A DNA stretch of 35,863 nt from Syntrophobacteraceae bacterium (GCA_003566995.1 PXBG01000083.1:1-35863), one strand, 5' to 3'. Positions 26,123-34,678 are shown, counted from the first letter of the stretch. The notes: generated by a model from the letters alone, not told the origin. Program-made: numbers and translations.

Positions 26123-27129
26123 ACCCAGAAGTGCCAGCACAATGCACGCCCCTGCGGATTCTTCCGAAGCACCTGGACTTTTCCCAGGAGCATTTTCGCA
26201 TTGGGAGATTCAAAAGCCGGGAAGACCTTGTCGCCTCCCTGGAGGCATTTGGCATGCTTCACCCTCCCTTACTCTGGACCCAGGCCGATGGCACCCTTGC
26301 CATTTTGGATGGTTTTGAACGCCTGCACTGGGCGAAAAACAGGGGGACGCGCGAGGTTCTCTCACTGGTGCTTCCCCCTGCCCTGAGTGGCAACGAACTC
26401 TGGCGCATCAGGGTTCAAACCCTTCTCTTTGGGTTGCCCCTCAACCCTGCCCAGAAGGCCCAGGTGATCCACAGGCTGAGCAGCCAGTTCTCTTTCGAGC
26501 AAATCCACACGGAATTCCTCCCTTTGCTTCATGTGCCGGGAAGGCCGGAAAGCCTCAAAAGCTGGTGCTTGCTGGCGCACCAGGATCATGAAGTTCTCGG
26601 GGCAGCGGCGAGAGAAGAAATCAGTGAGAGGGTGGCGCTGGAGCTCGTCCACTGGGAACCTGAAGCCATGAAGACCATGGTGCGTGTGCTGACAGAACTC
26701 CAGTGCAGCGCGAGCATCCAATGGGAACTGGTGGAACGCATAAAGGAAGTTGCCATTCGTGAAGCTCTGCCCCGGGCCCGTGTGCTCGAAAACCTGATGA
26801 GCGAACTCGAAGTCACCCCTCAGAAGCACCCCAGGAGAAAAACGCAGGCTCTGAGGGATATTCTCGAACGCAGAAGATTTCCACGCCTCAAAGAGAGGGA
26901 AGCGCACTTTGAAACTCTCCTGAAGAAAGGGGCCCTGCCAAACAACCTGCGAATTTATCCTCCCCCGTTTTTCGAGGGAAGGAACTGGCAGATGCACATA
27001 ACCTTCAGCAACCGGGAACAACTCGTTGAACTCCTTTCCACTTCGACCCGGTTCGCCCTTTCCCCGCTCCTGGAAGAAATGATGAACCCCCTCGCCTCAA
27101 AATCAACCAAAACCCAGGGGCGATCCTAG
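26119..27129 (+). CDS. ParB/Srx-like N-terminal domain protein
   Basis: A 336-residue protein. Residues about 14-90 resemble the ParB N-terminal (ParB/Srx) fold: FRIGRFKSREDLVASLEAFG, HPPLLW, then ILDGFERLHWAKNRG, like the ParB pattern of a strand, Leu-Ser-helix and DGxRR loop. A helix-turn-helix-like segment follows (LNPAQKAQVIHRL and FSFEQIHTEFLPLLHVPG). The long C-terminal half is helical, with LERRRFPRLKEREAHFE. Chromosome ParB partners (ParA, parS) are not seen, so it is not a standard segregation ParB. It overlaps the purC stop and is followed after 37 bases by an SPL-like radical SAM gene, suggesting that these two work together. Confidence 0.75.
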   Translation: MNPEVPAQCTPLRILPKHLDFSQEHFRIGRFKSREDLVASLEAFGMLHPPLLWTQADGTLAILDGFERLHWAKNRGTREVLSLVLPPALSGNELWRIRVQTLLFGLPLNPAQKAQVIHRLSSQFSFEQIHTEFLPLLHVPGRPESLKSWCLLAHQDHEVLGAAAREEISERVALELVHWEPEAMKTMVRVLTELQCSASIQWELVERIKEVAIREALPRARVLENLMSELEVTPQKHPRRKTQALRDILERRRFPRLKEREAHFETLLKKGALPNNLRIYPPPFFEGRNWQMHITFSNREQLVELLSTSTRFALSPLLEEMMNPLASKSTKTQGRS

Positions 27130-27166
27130 AGCGGTCGAAACCGGGCAAGTGAGCCAGAAGGTGAAC

Positions 27167-28321
27167 ATGCGCCTTTCACCACCCAAAAAAATCATCGTGG
27201 AACGAAACGTGGCGAACAGCTCCCTGCTGGAGCAACTGAAAAAAACGCTCCCGCAAGTGCCGGTGGAAGTGTTGAATCACCGGAAAGACTTTCCAAAAGA
27301 TGATCCGGATGTGCTCGAGATCATATCCTTTAAAGGACGGCTCCTCAAATCGTGCCCCGGCACCAGACACTACCTGTGCTGTGGGTACCAGATTTTACAC
27401 TTTGGCGTTCAATGCACGCTGAATTGCACCTATTGCATCCTTCAGGCCTATCTCAACCAGGCCGGCCTGAGGCTTTTCGGAAACGAAGAGGAAATTTTTA
27501 GCGCTCTGCTCGAGGAACTGAACCGGAACCCCCAAACCCTTTACCGCATTGGGACGGGCGAATACACCGATTCACTGCTTCTGGATCCCTGGACGAGGTT
27601 CTCTCGGAGAATTGTTCCCCTCTTTGCCCGGCGGCCCAATGCGGTGCTCGAACTGAAAACAAAAACCAATTTTGTGGAAAACCTGCAGGGACTCGACCAT
27701 GGGGGTCGCACTCTCGTGGGGTGGTCTCTCAACACACGTTCTGTGCAGATCAGCGAAGAACCCAGAACGGCATCCATAAAGCAAAGAATCGATGCGGCGC
27801 AGCGCGTATCCGGGTGGGGCTACTTCCTGAGCTTTCATTTTGACCCCTTGATCGAGCACAAAAATTGGCGCCAGGGCTACGAAGAAACTCTCGACCGGAT
27901 TTTCCAGGCGGTGGACCCGGGCCGGATCGTGTGGATCAGCCTGGGGGCTTTTCGATTCATGCCCCAGTTGAAACCCATCGTGCAGCGACGGCATCCCCGA
28001 ACCCGCATCCTCTATGGGGAGTTCATCAGAGGACTGGACCAGAAAATGCGTTATTTCAGAGACATAAGGGTGGAACTCTACTCGTTCATGTGGGAGACCA
28101 TTCGGAAAGCAGATCCTCAGCTCTGCGTCTATCTGTGCATGGAGAGTGAAGACATCTGGAGAGAAGCCCTGGGCTTTTCCCCGGAACAAAGGGGCGGGCT
28201 TCCTCAAATGCTCGACGATGCCGTGAAAACCAAAATGTCCGTGGGCCTTCAATGCATCCGGTCAAACCCCTGCCAGGGCGAAACACCCCCCGGGGACGGC
28301 GGGTCTTTCGGCTGCGTCTGA
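27167..28321 (+). CDS. SPL-family radical SAM protein (DNA photolyase-like)
   Basis: A 384-residue radical SAM protein of the spore-photoproduct-lyase-like family. The sequence KSCPGTRHYLCCGYQIL precedes the 4Fe-4S cluster motif Cys83, Cys87, Cys90 (VQCTLNCTYCILQAYL), as in SPL. Bacillus SPL carries a hydrogen-donor cysteine about 50 residues later; here the matching segment reads RIGTGEYTDSLLLD with no cysteine, so a true spore-photoproduct lyase reaction is doubtful. The organism shows no sporulation genes in this window. I take ATG 27167 with AAGG just upstream; a GTG at 27149 is in frame. Directly downstream of the ParB-like gene. Confidence 0.85.
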   Translation: MRLSPPKKIIVERNVANSSLLEQLKKTLPQVPVEVLNHRKDFPKDDPDVLEIISFKGRLLKSCPGTRHYLCCGYQILHFGVQCTLNCTYCILQAYLNQAGLRLFGNEEEIFSALLEELNRNPQTLYRIGTGEYTDSLLLDPWTRFSRRIVPLFARRPNAVLELKTKTNFVENLQGLDHGGRTLVGWSLNTRSVQISEEPRTASIKQRIDAAQRVSGWGYFLSFHFDPLIEHKNWRQGYEETLDRIFQAVDPGRIVWISLGAFRFMPQLKPIVQRRHPRTRILYGEFIRGLDQKMRYFRDIRVELYSFMWETIRKADPQLCVYLCMESEDIWREALGFSPEQRGGLPQMLDDAVKTKMSVGLQCIRSNPCQGETPPGDGGSFGCV

Positions 28322-28405
28322 TCATCGGTCGACCCCACCCTCATGACATTGGGGAATTTGTGAGCAACTGGCCCGCGAGTCTCCCCCATCCCCCACACAG
28401 CCCCA

Positions 28406-28428
28406 AAAGTGCTCCCACTTTAGTTTTT
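28406..28428 (+). terminator. Weak candidate terminator
   Basis: AAAGTG-CTCC-CACTTT followed by AGTTTTTG, about 85 bases after the SPL-like gene stop. The stem is AT-rich and short. It overlaps the -35 box of the predicted promoter that follows. Confidence 0.35.
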
Positions 28429-28454
28429 GAATTCTTCATAAACTTTGATATGTA
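28427..28454 (+). promoter_or_regulatory. Predicted promoter of the acyl-CoA dehydrogenase gene
   Basis: TTGAAT (28427-28432), 16 bases, TATGTA (28449-28454), about 140 bases ahead of the ATG at 28595. Moderately close to sigma-70 consensus. Confidence 0.4.
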
Positions 28455-28594
28455 CGAAAGACTTTTGCCAGGGCATTTTCCGGGCGTCAGCACGACTCCC
28501 CCTCTCCCTGAAGCACGACATTTCACTCCTGCCCCTTCCGCAAGGAAAACATGGGAGTGGCTCTGGACAGGAACTTTCCCCATGGAGGATGAAG

Positions 28595-29779
28595 ATGGAT
28601 TTTCAGCTGACCGATGAGCAGCGCATGATCAAAGAAACGGTCTACAAGTGGGCTGTCAACGAACTGGGACCCATACAGGAGAAAATAGACGACGAGGACT
28701 GGTTTCCTCCGGATTTTTTCAAAAAATGCGCTGAACTGGGAATCCTGGGCATCACCATCGACGAAAAATACGGCGGCCTTGGTGGAGACGTGCTCATGCA
28801 GGCCCTCGCCATTGAGGAAATGAGCCGCATATGCCCTGCCCTGGCCATGACCTACGGCGCTCACTCAAACCTCTGTGCCAACAACATCCACAAGAATGCC
28901 GGTGATGAACTGAAAGAGAAATATCTCCCGCCTCTGGTGCGTGGCGAAAAAATCGGAGCCCTCGGACTGACGGAACCCAATGCCGGCTCTGATGCCATGA
29001 ACCTGAGGACACGCGCCCAAAAGAAGGGTGACAGGTACATCCTCAACGGAAGCAAAATTTTCATCACCAACGGCACCATTGCGGACACCCTTCTGGTTTA
29101 CGCCAAAACGGACCCGTCCCGGGGAGCCAAAGGCATCAGCGCGTTCATTGTGGAAAAAGACTTTCCCGGTTTTTCTGTTTCCAGAAAAATCAAAAAATGC
29201 GGCATGCGCGGGTCACCCACGGCGGAACTGGTCTTCGAGGACTGTGAAGTCCCCGCAGAAAACCTGGTGGGCGAGGAAAACATGGGGGTCCGCGTCATGA
29301 CCAAGGGACTCGACATTGAACGCATCGTCCTGGCGGGTGGCTCCGTGGGCATGGCCCAGCAGGCATTGGACTATTCCCTTCAGTACGCCGTGGATCGAGA
29401 GCAGTTTGGGCAGCCCATTGCCAACTTCCAGATGATACAGCAGAAGCTGGCGGACATGTACACACGCACTGAAGCGGCGCGCCTCATGGTTTATCGTGCG
29501 GCTGAGATGGCCCAGAACGCCCGGAGCGGCGGAAAAGGCACGGAACTCACCCGCCTGGCGGCAGCATCGGTTCTGCTGGCGGCGGAAACAGCCACCTGGG
29601 TGTGTGACCAGGCCGTTCAAATTCATGGAGGATATGGCTACTGTCTCGAGTTCCCCGTCCAGAAGCTTTGGCGCGACGCAAAACTTTATGAGATTGGCGC
29701 GGGCACCAGCGAAGTGCGACGAATGATCATTGGCCGCGAGCTGACACGGGAGGCTTTCCAGCGCAAGGCTCAGCGGTGA
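28595..29779 (+). CDS. Acyl-CoA dehydrogenase, isovaleryl-CoA dehydrogenase type
   Basis: A 394-residue FAD enzyme that oxidises an acyl-CoA to the 2-enoyl-CoA and passes electrons to ETF. It has the N-terminal helical domain, LGLTEPNAGSDAM and ILNGSKIFITNG in the FAD/beta region, and the C-terminal GGYGYCLEFPVQKLWRDAKL. In most acyl-CoA dehydrogenases the base is a Glu near YEGT; here that place reads YEIGAGTSE. The alternative base of isovaleryl-CoA dehydrogenase is present in GLDIERIVLAGG (Glu242), which points to branched-chain (leucine) acyl-CoA as substrate. The ATG at 28595 is set by GGAGG six bases upstream. No ETF or other leucine-degradation genes are in the window. Confidence 0.93.
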   Translation: MDFQLTDEQRMIKETVYKWAVNELGPIQEKIDDEDWFPPDFFKKCAELGILGITIDEKYGGLGGDVLMQALAIEEMSRICPALAMTYGAHSNLCANNIHKNAGDELKEKYLPPLVRGEKIGALGLTEPNAGSDAMNLRTRAQKKGDRYILNGSKIFITNGTIADTLLVYAKTDPSRGAKGISAFIVEKDFPGFSVSRKIKKCGMRGSPTAELVFEDCEVPAENLVGEENMGVRVMTKGLDIERIVLAGGSVGMAQQALDYSLQYAVDREQFGQPIANFQMIQQKLADMYTRTEAARLMVYRAAEMAQNARSGGKGTELTRLAAASVLLAAETATWVCDQAVQIHGGYGYCLEFPVQKLWRDAKLYEIGAGTSEVRRMIIGRELTREAFQRKAQR

Positions 29780-30142
29780 TGCTCAGAGGATATGCATAGG
29801 GGACGGGGGGGAGCACGGCGGGGACCCTCACACGCCTTCATGGCCTGCCCGGCCCATGGGCGAATGGGGCTTTGGAACTCCGCGGCTCTGCCTTTTGAAA
29901 CCTGACACAGCCACCATTTTCCCCTGATCGGGGCTTTCCCTGGACGAAGTGGGGAAAATATGCGAGAAAATGGAGGCCTTGAAACGTCCAGCAGGGTTCA
30001 GAGTTTTCCGGGCCCCCTGAAATGACGTCACATCATGAATGATGCACGTTGCCCATGTCATTGAGCGGAAAAGGCTCAGAACGCTTCAACGTCAGAGGGG
30101 ACAAAACCAAAAGAGCCTGCAACGGCTGAAAGACAGGTGACC
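29780..30142. other. Gene-free spacer with two adjacent palindromes
   Basis: No gene is seen. Two perfect palindromes lie side by side: TGACGTCA (30023-30030) and CATCAT-GA-ATGATG (30031-30044), about 100 bases before the next ATG. They may be a regulator site. No clear promoter or terminator was found. Confidence 0.4.
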
Positions 30143-31108
30143 ATGGCATACGGGGTTCAACATTACGAGTCCGTGGAACGGCTTCGCTGGTTCCTGGTTT
30201 TTATCTTCTGCGCCCTGCTGGCTTATCCCTTCGCCGCATTTTACGGCATCGCCTCCAGCCTGAAGGAAGCGGCTGAGCTGTTCCGGTTGCACGCTTTCGC
30301 CTCCGGTTCTTTCTGGCTCCACCTTCCCTGGCTTCGCGTGCAGCCCCTGGGCGGACTCATGGTCTACCTCACGTGGCTCGCCCTTCTTTTTCTGTTGTTG
30401 AAATCCGCCTTCCTAATGGTTCAACTCATGGGAAAACGCAGGATCAGCTCAATCCTTGAAAAAAGCATCGACAAAAAAAACACACCGGCCCGTCAGCCTC
30501 CTGACCGGGGTACCGAGGACGTGAGCGGGCAGTTTTCCCCGGAACACATTCTGCGGGAAACCAGCTCCAGGGGGCTCCAGTTCGCCTTTCACCCCTTCAG
30601 GCGCATTCGCCTGATGCTCAGTTCCCCCCGAGCGCTTCCCGCATCGGAAACATTCCTGGAAAAGGAGCGGCGCGCTTCCGAAGTGGACTGGGAGATCATG
30701 AACGCATCCTGGGCCCCCTTTCAGTGGATTTTGTGGGCACTTCCCCTGCTCGCATTCTCACAGGTTCTCTGGCTTGTCCACGAGCAGGTCGCTCCCGTTT
30801 TGAGCGGCCAGCAGGAACTGCAGGAAATCTTCATACCCCAGGCGTACATCACCTTTTTGCCCTTCGCCCAGGCATTGGCCCTCGTCCTCCTGCTGGCCCT
30901 GGCTGCGGGACTTCTGAAGAGGCTGGAAAATCTTTACCTGTCCAGCCTCAATGCACTCATCTACGACAACTTCGTCTCCAGGCTGCCTTTTCAGAGTGGG
31001 GACACTATCATTTTGCTGGAATCTCTTCGGAAGAATTTCATGGAAATTCAATCCATGCTTCGCCGCCTGGAGCGCTCCATTGCTCCATCACGCGGCAAGA
31101 ACCCCTAG
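30143..31108 (+). CDS. Membrane protein, possibly distant MotA/TolQ/ExbB relative
   Basis: A 321-residue membrane protein with four hydrophobic segments: about 13-40, 73-98, 192-212 and 238-262. A soluble loop of about 90 residues lies between helices 2 and 3. The last helix is followed by RLENLYLSSLNALIYDNFVS and QSGDTIILLESLRKNF, a conserved-looking helical tail. Helix placement and the tail are loosely like the MotA/TolQ/ExbB proton-channel family, but the family's small-residue channel motifs are not evident, so this is only a guess. The ATG at 30143 has AGGTG upstream; a GTG at 30137 is an alternative. A DUF721 gene follows on the same strand after 23 bases. Confidence 0.72.
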   Translation: MAYGVQHYESVERLRWFLVFIFCALLAYPFAAFYGIASSLKEAAELFRLHAFASGSFWLHLPWLRVQPLGGLMVYLTWLALLFLLLKSAFLMVQLMGKRRISSILEKSIDKKNTPARQPPDRGTEDVSGQFSPEHILRETSSRGLQFAFHPFRRIRLMLSSPRALPASETFLEKERRASEVDWEIMNASWAPFQWILWALPLLAFSQVLWLVHEQVAPVLSGQQELQEIFIPQAYITFLPFAQALALVLLLALAAGLLKRLENLYLSSLNALIYDNFVSRLPFQSGDTIILLESLRKNFMEIQSMLRRLERSIAPSRGKNP

Positions 31109-31131
31109 AATCATTCGTGCACTCAGTCCAT

Positions 31132-31629
31132 ATGGAAGAGACACCCAACGCTCTCGGACCATTGCTCCGGCAGATCCTCAAAAAACATCCGGCCTTTGCC
31201 GCCAACCCCATTGGTGACTGGAAAGGGCTGGTGGGAGAACAGATCGCCCGATACTCGCAGCCCAAGTCGCTGAAGAACAAGATTCTCACCGTGACCGTCT
31301 ACGATTCCGTGTGGAAGCATCATCTCCAAATGCTCAAAGAGGCTCTTCTTGAAAAGATCAACAGGGGCAACCCCGAACCCATCGTGACAGAAATTGTTCT
31401 GCGCGTGGGGAAGCTGCCCGAGGCCGAACCTGTACTGAACCCCAACTATGAACGATTGGAGAAACTGAAAAAGACGAAGAGCCAAAAAGTCAGATCCCAG
31501 AAATCACCGCAAAGGGAGCTCACTGCCTCGGAGGAGGAACTGATCAAATCCCTTCCTGACGCAGAACTTCGAAGAACTGCCAGGCGTTTGCTCAAGAAGC
31601 TATCCCCTGAGGAAGAGGAAAACACCTGA
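31132..31629 (+). CDS. DUF721/DciA-like protein
   Basis: A 165-residue protein. The N-terminal half matches the DUF721 domain: IGDWKGLVGEQIARYSQPKS, LTVTVYDSVWKHHLQMLKEALLEKIN, then IVTEIVLRVGK. The C-terminal third is highly charged and probably disordered, ending in a Glu-rich tail. DUF721 includes DciA, the ancestral loader of the replicative helicase DnaB; whether this one does that is not shown. The ATG at 31132 lacks a good ribosome binding site, so translation may be coupled to the preceding membrane-protein gene. The frame is open further upstream inside that gene, but that part is shadow. Convergent with uvrC. Confidence 0.85.
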   Translation: MEETPNALGPLLRQILKKHPAFAANPIGDWKGLVGEQIARYSQPKSLKNKILTVTVYDSVWKHHLQMLKEALLEKINRGNPEPIVTEIVLRVGKLPEAEPVLNPNYERLEKLKKTKSQKVRSQKSPQRELTASEEELIKSLPDAELRRTARRLLKKLSPEEEENT

Positions 31630-31693
31630 AAAAGGCGATCGCAGCTGAAAAACACTGTGCATCGAAGCTTCCCGCCCCAAGAAAGGAATGGTT

Positions 31694-33592
31694 TCATGGG
31701 GGGGGGAGGGAATCGTGGATGAGCCGAGCCAGCTTTTCCGAAATGCCGGGAACCTCTTTTATGGAGTTCAGGTCCATCTTTTGAAGGTCTTCCATGCTCC
31801 CAAAGTGTTGCAGCAACTGGCGTCGCCGCTTGGGACCGATTCCGGGAATCTGATCCAGAGCGGAATGAAGCAGCTGGCGCCGATGCAGGTGCTGATAATG
31901 GGTGATGGCAAAGCGGTGAGCTTCATCCCGCAACCTCTGCAGCAAATGAAGAATGTCTGGATACCGGGAGAGAAAGATGGGGTTTTTTCTTCCGGGGAGA
32001 TAGACTTTCTCGTAAAACCCCCGTCCTTTTTCCCCCCGGTCCACCTCTTTTTCTTTGGCCAGAGAGATGACGGGCAGCCTGTCCGTTAACCCCCTTTTTT
32101 CCATCAACGCATGAATTCGGTTCAACTGCCCCTTTCCCCCATCCACCACGAGCAAGTTGATGCCGGAAGCCAGTTCAGGTTCTTCGTTCAGAAAACGCTC
32201 CACCACCTCGGCCATCATGGCAGGATCATCGGGCTCGCTCATGCCTTGAACCCTGTAGTGCCTGTAGGAGGACTTGTCGGGCTCCCCGTGGGAAAAAACC
32301 ACCACGGCGCCCACAGCGTGCAGCCCCTGAACGTTGGAGACGTCCACGCAGGCCATTCGCACAGGAGGGGTGCTGATCCTGACGATCTTCCCCAGGTTTT
32401 CCAGCAGACTCCGATGCTTTTGCATGAGCTTTTTGCGACTGGCATGACGCTCCCGGGCATTGTTTTCCGCAAGCTCCAGCAATTGTTTGCGCTCGCCGCG
32501 CCGGACAGCCCAGACCCGAACCCTTTTCCCCTTCATTTCTGAAAGCCATTCCTGAAGGATTTCCTGGGCATCGAGAGAAAAACCGATGACCACTTCATCG
32601 GGAATGAAATGTCCTTCTCCATAGAACTGCTGAATGAAAGCCGTGAGGATTTCCTCGGGAGAATCCTGCGCATGGGAAAGATTGAATTCCTTTCTTCCCA
32701 CCAGAACCCCCTGGCGCACGAAAAGGACCACAAAGGTGGTGGCATTCTCGTCCTGATGGACTCCCAGAATGTCCTGATCGTAAAATCTGCTGGAAACCAT
32801 GTGCTGCTTTTCGAGCATGGACTCGATATCCCGTAAGCGGTCACGGTATTGAGCCGCTTTCTCAAAGTCCAGTTTCGCCGAAGCTTCTTCCATCCCCTTG
32901 CGCAACTGGCACTGCAGCGCATCGGTTCGGCCCTGAAGAAAAAGAATGACCTCTTCCACGATTTTCCCATACTCTTCGGCACTGCTTTTGCCCGCACACA
33001 CACCGGGACACCTTTTCATAGCGTGGTTGAGGCAGGGACGATGCCGGGCAATGAGCTTTCTCCCCCGGCATTGGCGAAGGGGAAAGAGCTGGTTGAGCGT
33101 TCGCAGGGTTTCACGCAAGGCATGGCCCGATGGATAAGGGCCAAAATAGCAGGCCCCGTCTTTATGGAACCTTCGCACGATCTCCAACCGGGGAAAAGGC
33201 TCCCTGGGATCAATGCGCAGAGAAGGGTAATTCTTGTCATCGCGAAGGATCACGTTGTAGCGGGGTCGGTGCTTCTTGATGAGACTGGCTTCCAGGAGCA
33301 AAGCCTCTTTTTCCGTGGCGGTGACCATGAATTCCAGATCCTGGGCCTTGCCCAAAAGAGCCTTCACCTTCAGATTGGTCTCCGTGTTGCTTCGAAAATA
33401 ACTGGCCACACGCTTCCTGAGGTCCCTGGCTTTCCCCGCATAGATGACCCGGCCTTCACCATCCCGAAAGAGGTAGACTCCGGGAAAGTGCGGAAAAACC
33501 CTTGTCTTCTCCGCAAGGGGATGATCCATGAGGAAGGCAGACTCTTCCTTGTGAAACGATGCAGTTTCCCGCGGCGAATGATGATTGCTCAT
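31694..33592 (-). CDS. uvrC: Excinuclease ABC subunit C
   Basis: A 632-residue UvrC that makes both incisions in nucleotide excision repair. Domains in order: N-terminal GIY-YIG nuclease (GVYLFRDGEGRVIYAGKARDLR, in the first 100 residues), a Cys-rich segment (CLNHAMKRCPGVCAG), the UvrB-binding UVR motif (AKLDFEKAAQYRDRLRDIE, about 210-230), the RNase H-like 5' nuclease with MACVDVSNVQG and LLVVDGGKGQL, and C-terminal helix-hairpin-helix pairs (IPGIGPKRRRQLL, VPGISEKLA). The ATG at 33592 follows GGAG by nine bases; a GTG at 33619 is in frame. It is transcribed alone, divergent from tRNA-Pro. Confidence 0.97.
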   Translation of the reverse strand: MSNHHSPRETASFHKEESAFLMDHPLAEKTRVFPHFPGVYLFRDGEGRVIYAGKARDLRKRVASYFRSNTETNLKVKALLGKAQDLEFMVTATEKEALLLEASLIKKHRPRYNVILRDDKNYPSLRIDPREPFPRLEIVRRFHKDGACYFGPYPSGHALRETLRTLNQLFPLRQCRGRKLIARHRPCLNHAMKRCPGVCAGKSSAEEYGKIVEEVILFLQGRTDALQCQLRKGMEEASAKLDFEKAAQYRDRLRDIESMLEKQHMVSSRFYDQDILGVHQDENATTFVVLFVRQGVLVGRKEFNLSHAQDSPEEILTAFIQQFYGEGHFIPDEVVIGFSLDAQEILQEWLSEMKGKRVRVWAVRRGERKQLLELAENNARERHASRKKLMQKHRSLLENLGKIVRISTPPVRMACVDVSNVQGLHAVGAVVVFSHGEPDKSSYRHYRVQGMSEPDDPAMMAEVVERFLNEEPELASGINLLVVDGGKGQLNRIHALMEKRGLTDRLPVISLAKEKEVDRGEKGRGFYEKVYLPGRKNPIFLSRYPDILHLLQRLRDEAHRFAITHYQHLHRRQLLHSALDQIPGIGPKRRRQLLQHFGSMEDLQKMDLNSIKEVPGISEKLARLIHDSLPPP

Positions 33593-33723
33593 TGCGTTGC
33601 TCTCCGTTCCACCGGACACAATGGAACCTGGCGTGTCCCTGAAAAGGCAAAATGACGGCTTGTGCGTGAACGAGGAAGATTCATCCTGTGTTGCGCGTCC
33701 ATTTCTTTATGTGACATATCAGC

Positions 33724-33752
33724 TGGACAGGAGCAAATTTTTCTGTTAAAAG
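33724..33752 (+). promoter_or_regulatory. Predicted promoter of tRNA-Pro
   Basis: TGGACA (33724-33729), 17 bases, TAAAAG (33747-33752). The expected start is about nine bases before the tRNA 5' end, matching the layout at tRNA-Phe. Confidence 0.55.
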
Positions 33753-33767
33753 CTGACCCTGTCCTGT

Positions 33768-33844
33768 CGGGACGTGGCTCAGCCTGGTAGAGCGCTGCGT
33801 TCGGGACGCAGAGGTCGCTGGTTCGAATCCAGTCGTCCCGACCA
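33768..33844 (+). tRNA. tRNA-Pro (CGG)
   Basis: The cloverleaf is complete: acceptor CGGGACG/CGTCCCG, D stem GCTC/GAGC, anticodon stem CTGCG/CGCAG with loop TTCGGGA (anticodon CGG at 33802-33804), T arm GCTGG-TTCGAAT-CCAGT with a closing G-T pair, and encoded CCA. It reads CCG codons. Confidence 0.97.
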
Positions 33845-34180
33845 CTGGCAACACCCTTCAACAACCCGCCTTTTCCCAAAAGATCCCATCGGCCAGATCC
33901 ACAGCGAAGCCATTGCAAATGCTCAGCGCCCCTGATCCCCCGTAACCCCTCACACCCCTATTGACATGCCTTGAGACTCTGTGATACACAGCCCTTCAGT
34001 TTCGGGCGGAGAGCGGATCATCTCCCCGATCCCCCGAGAAAATTGTTGAGCGGCACGCCCAAACCACAGATGGAAAAAAGCGAACAAAATGCTTGCAATC
34101 ATCTGTGTGCCATGCTATATGGCGAGACTCTGCACGATTTGGAAACACCGTGCAGCCATCTGAGCGATGGAAAAAATTGT
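33845..34180. other. Spacer between tRNA-Pro and tRNA-Tyr
   Basis: No gene is seen. It holds the tRNA-Tyr promoter (34093-34121), a hairpin CTGCACG-N12-CGTGCAG (34130-34155) in the predicted leader, and a perfect -35 TTGACA at 33961 with only a weak GATACA 16 bases on. Confidence 0.5.
34093..34121 (+). promoter_or_regulatory. Predicted promoter of the tRNA-Tyr/tRNA-Thr/tuf unit
   Basis: TTGCAA (34093-34098), 17 bases, TATATG (34116-34121). The start would be about 50 bases before tRNA-Tyr, and the inverted repeat CTGCACG/CGTGCAG lies at the 5' end of that leader. Confidence 0.6.
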
Positions 34181-34265
34181 GGAGAGGTTCCCGAGCGGCC
34201 AAAGGGAGCAGACTGTAAATCTGCCGGCGAAGCCTTCGGAGGTTCGAATCCTCCCCTCTCCACCA
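34181..34265 (+). tRNA. tRNA-Tyr (GTA)
   Basis: A type II tRNA of 85 bases with acceptor GGAGAGG/CCTCTCC, anticodon stem GCAGA/TCTGC with loop CTGTAAA (anticodon GTA at 34215-34217), a long variable arm CGGCGAAGCCTTCG-like, T arm GGAGG-TTCGAAT-CCTCC, and encoded CCA. It precedes tRNA-Thr and tuf. Confidence 0.97.
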
Positions 34266-34439
34266 CCTTATCGGGAATCCATGTAGGAGATGATGGCGCC
34301 GCATCACAGGGTCATTGTCGCTGGGACTACATGCCTGTGTATGGGAAAAGTCGAGAATGTCAGTTCCGCTCAAGCATTCCCCTGTGGACCCATGCCACGT
34401 CATGTGCAGCACTCGCATGAATCGTGTCTGCAGTTTTTG

Positions 34440-34516
34440 GCCCACGTAGCTCAGTAGGTAGAGCACTTCCTTGGTAAGGAAGAGGTTCACCGGTTCGATC
34501 CCGGTCGTGGGCTCCA
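34440..34516 (+). tRNA. tRNA-Thr (GGT)
   Basis: Acceptor GCCCACG/CGTGGGC, anticodon stem CTTCC/GGAAG with loop TTGGTAA (anticodon GGT at 34473-34475), T arm ACCGG-TTCGATC-CCGGT, and encoded CCA. The variable loop AGGTTC has six bases, one more than the usual AGGTC, giving 77 in place of 76. It is followed by tuf. Confidence 0.96.
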
Positions 34517-34678
34517 TTTGCCGAGAGGACAAGTGGCCTGCAGTCCGTTCAAGTTCCCCTTCGATTCATCCCCTGCTGATCTGCTGTCTTCCCGGATTTT
34601 TTTGCTCACCCCACTATATTTTTGGATGTGATGAGTCCCTTTGGATAGCTAACATGTTTTTTGGAGGAGGAAGTCAAG

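Noticed and set aside
33961-33988. TTGACA followed by GATACA as a promoter
   Set aside because: The -10 is poor and no gene starts nearby; the tRNA-Tyr promoter at 34093 is better placed.
33996-34532. Minus-strand open frame spanning tRNA-Tyr and tRNA-Thr
   Set aside because: It is antisense to two tRNA genes; such frames are non-coding.
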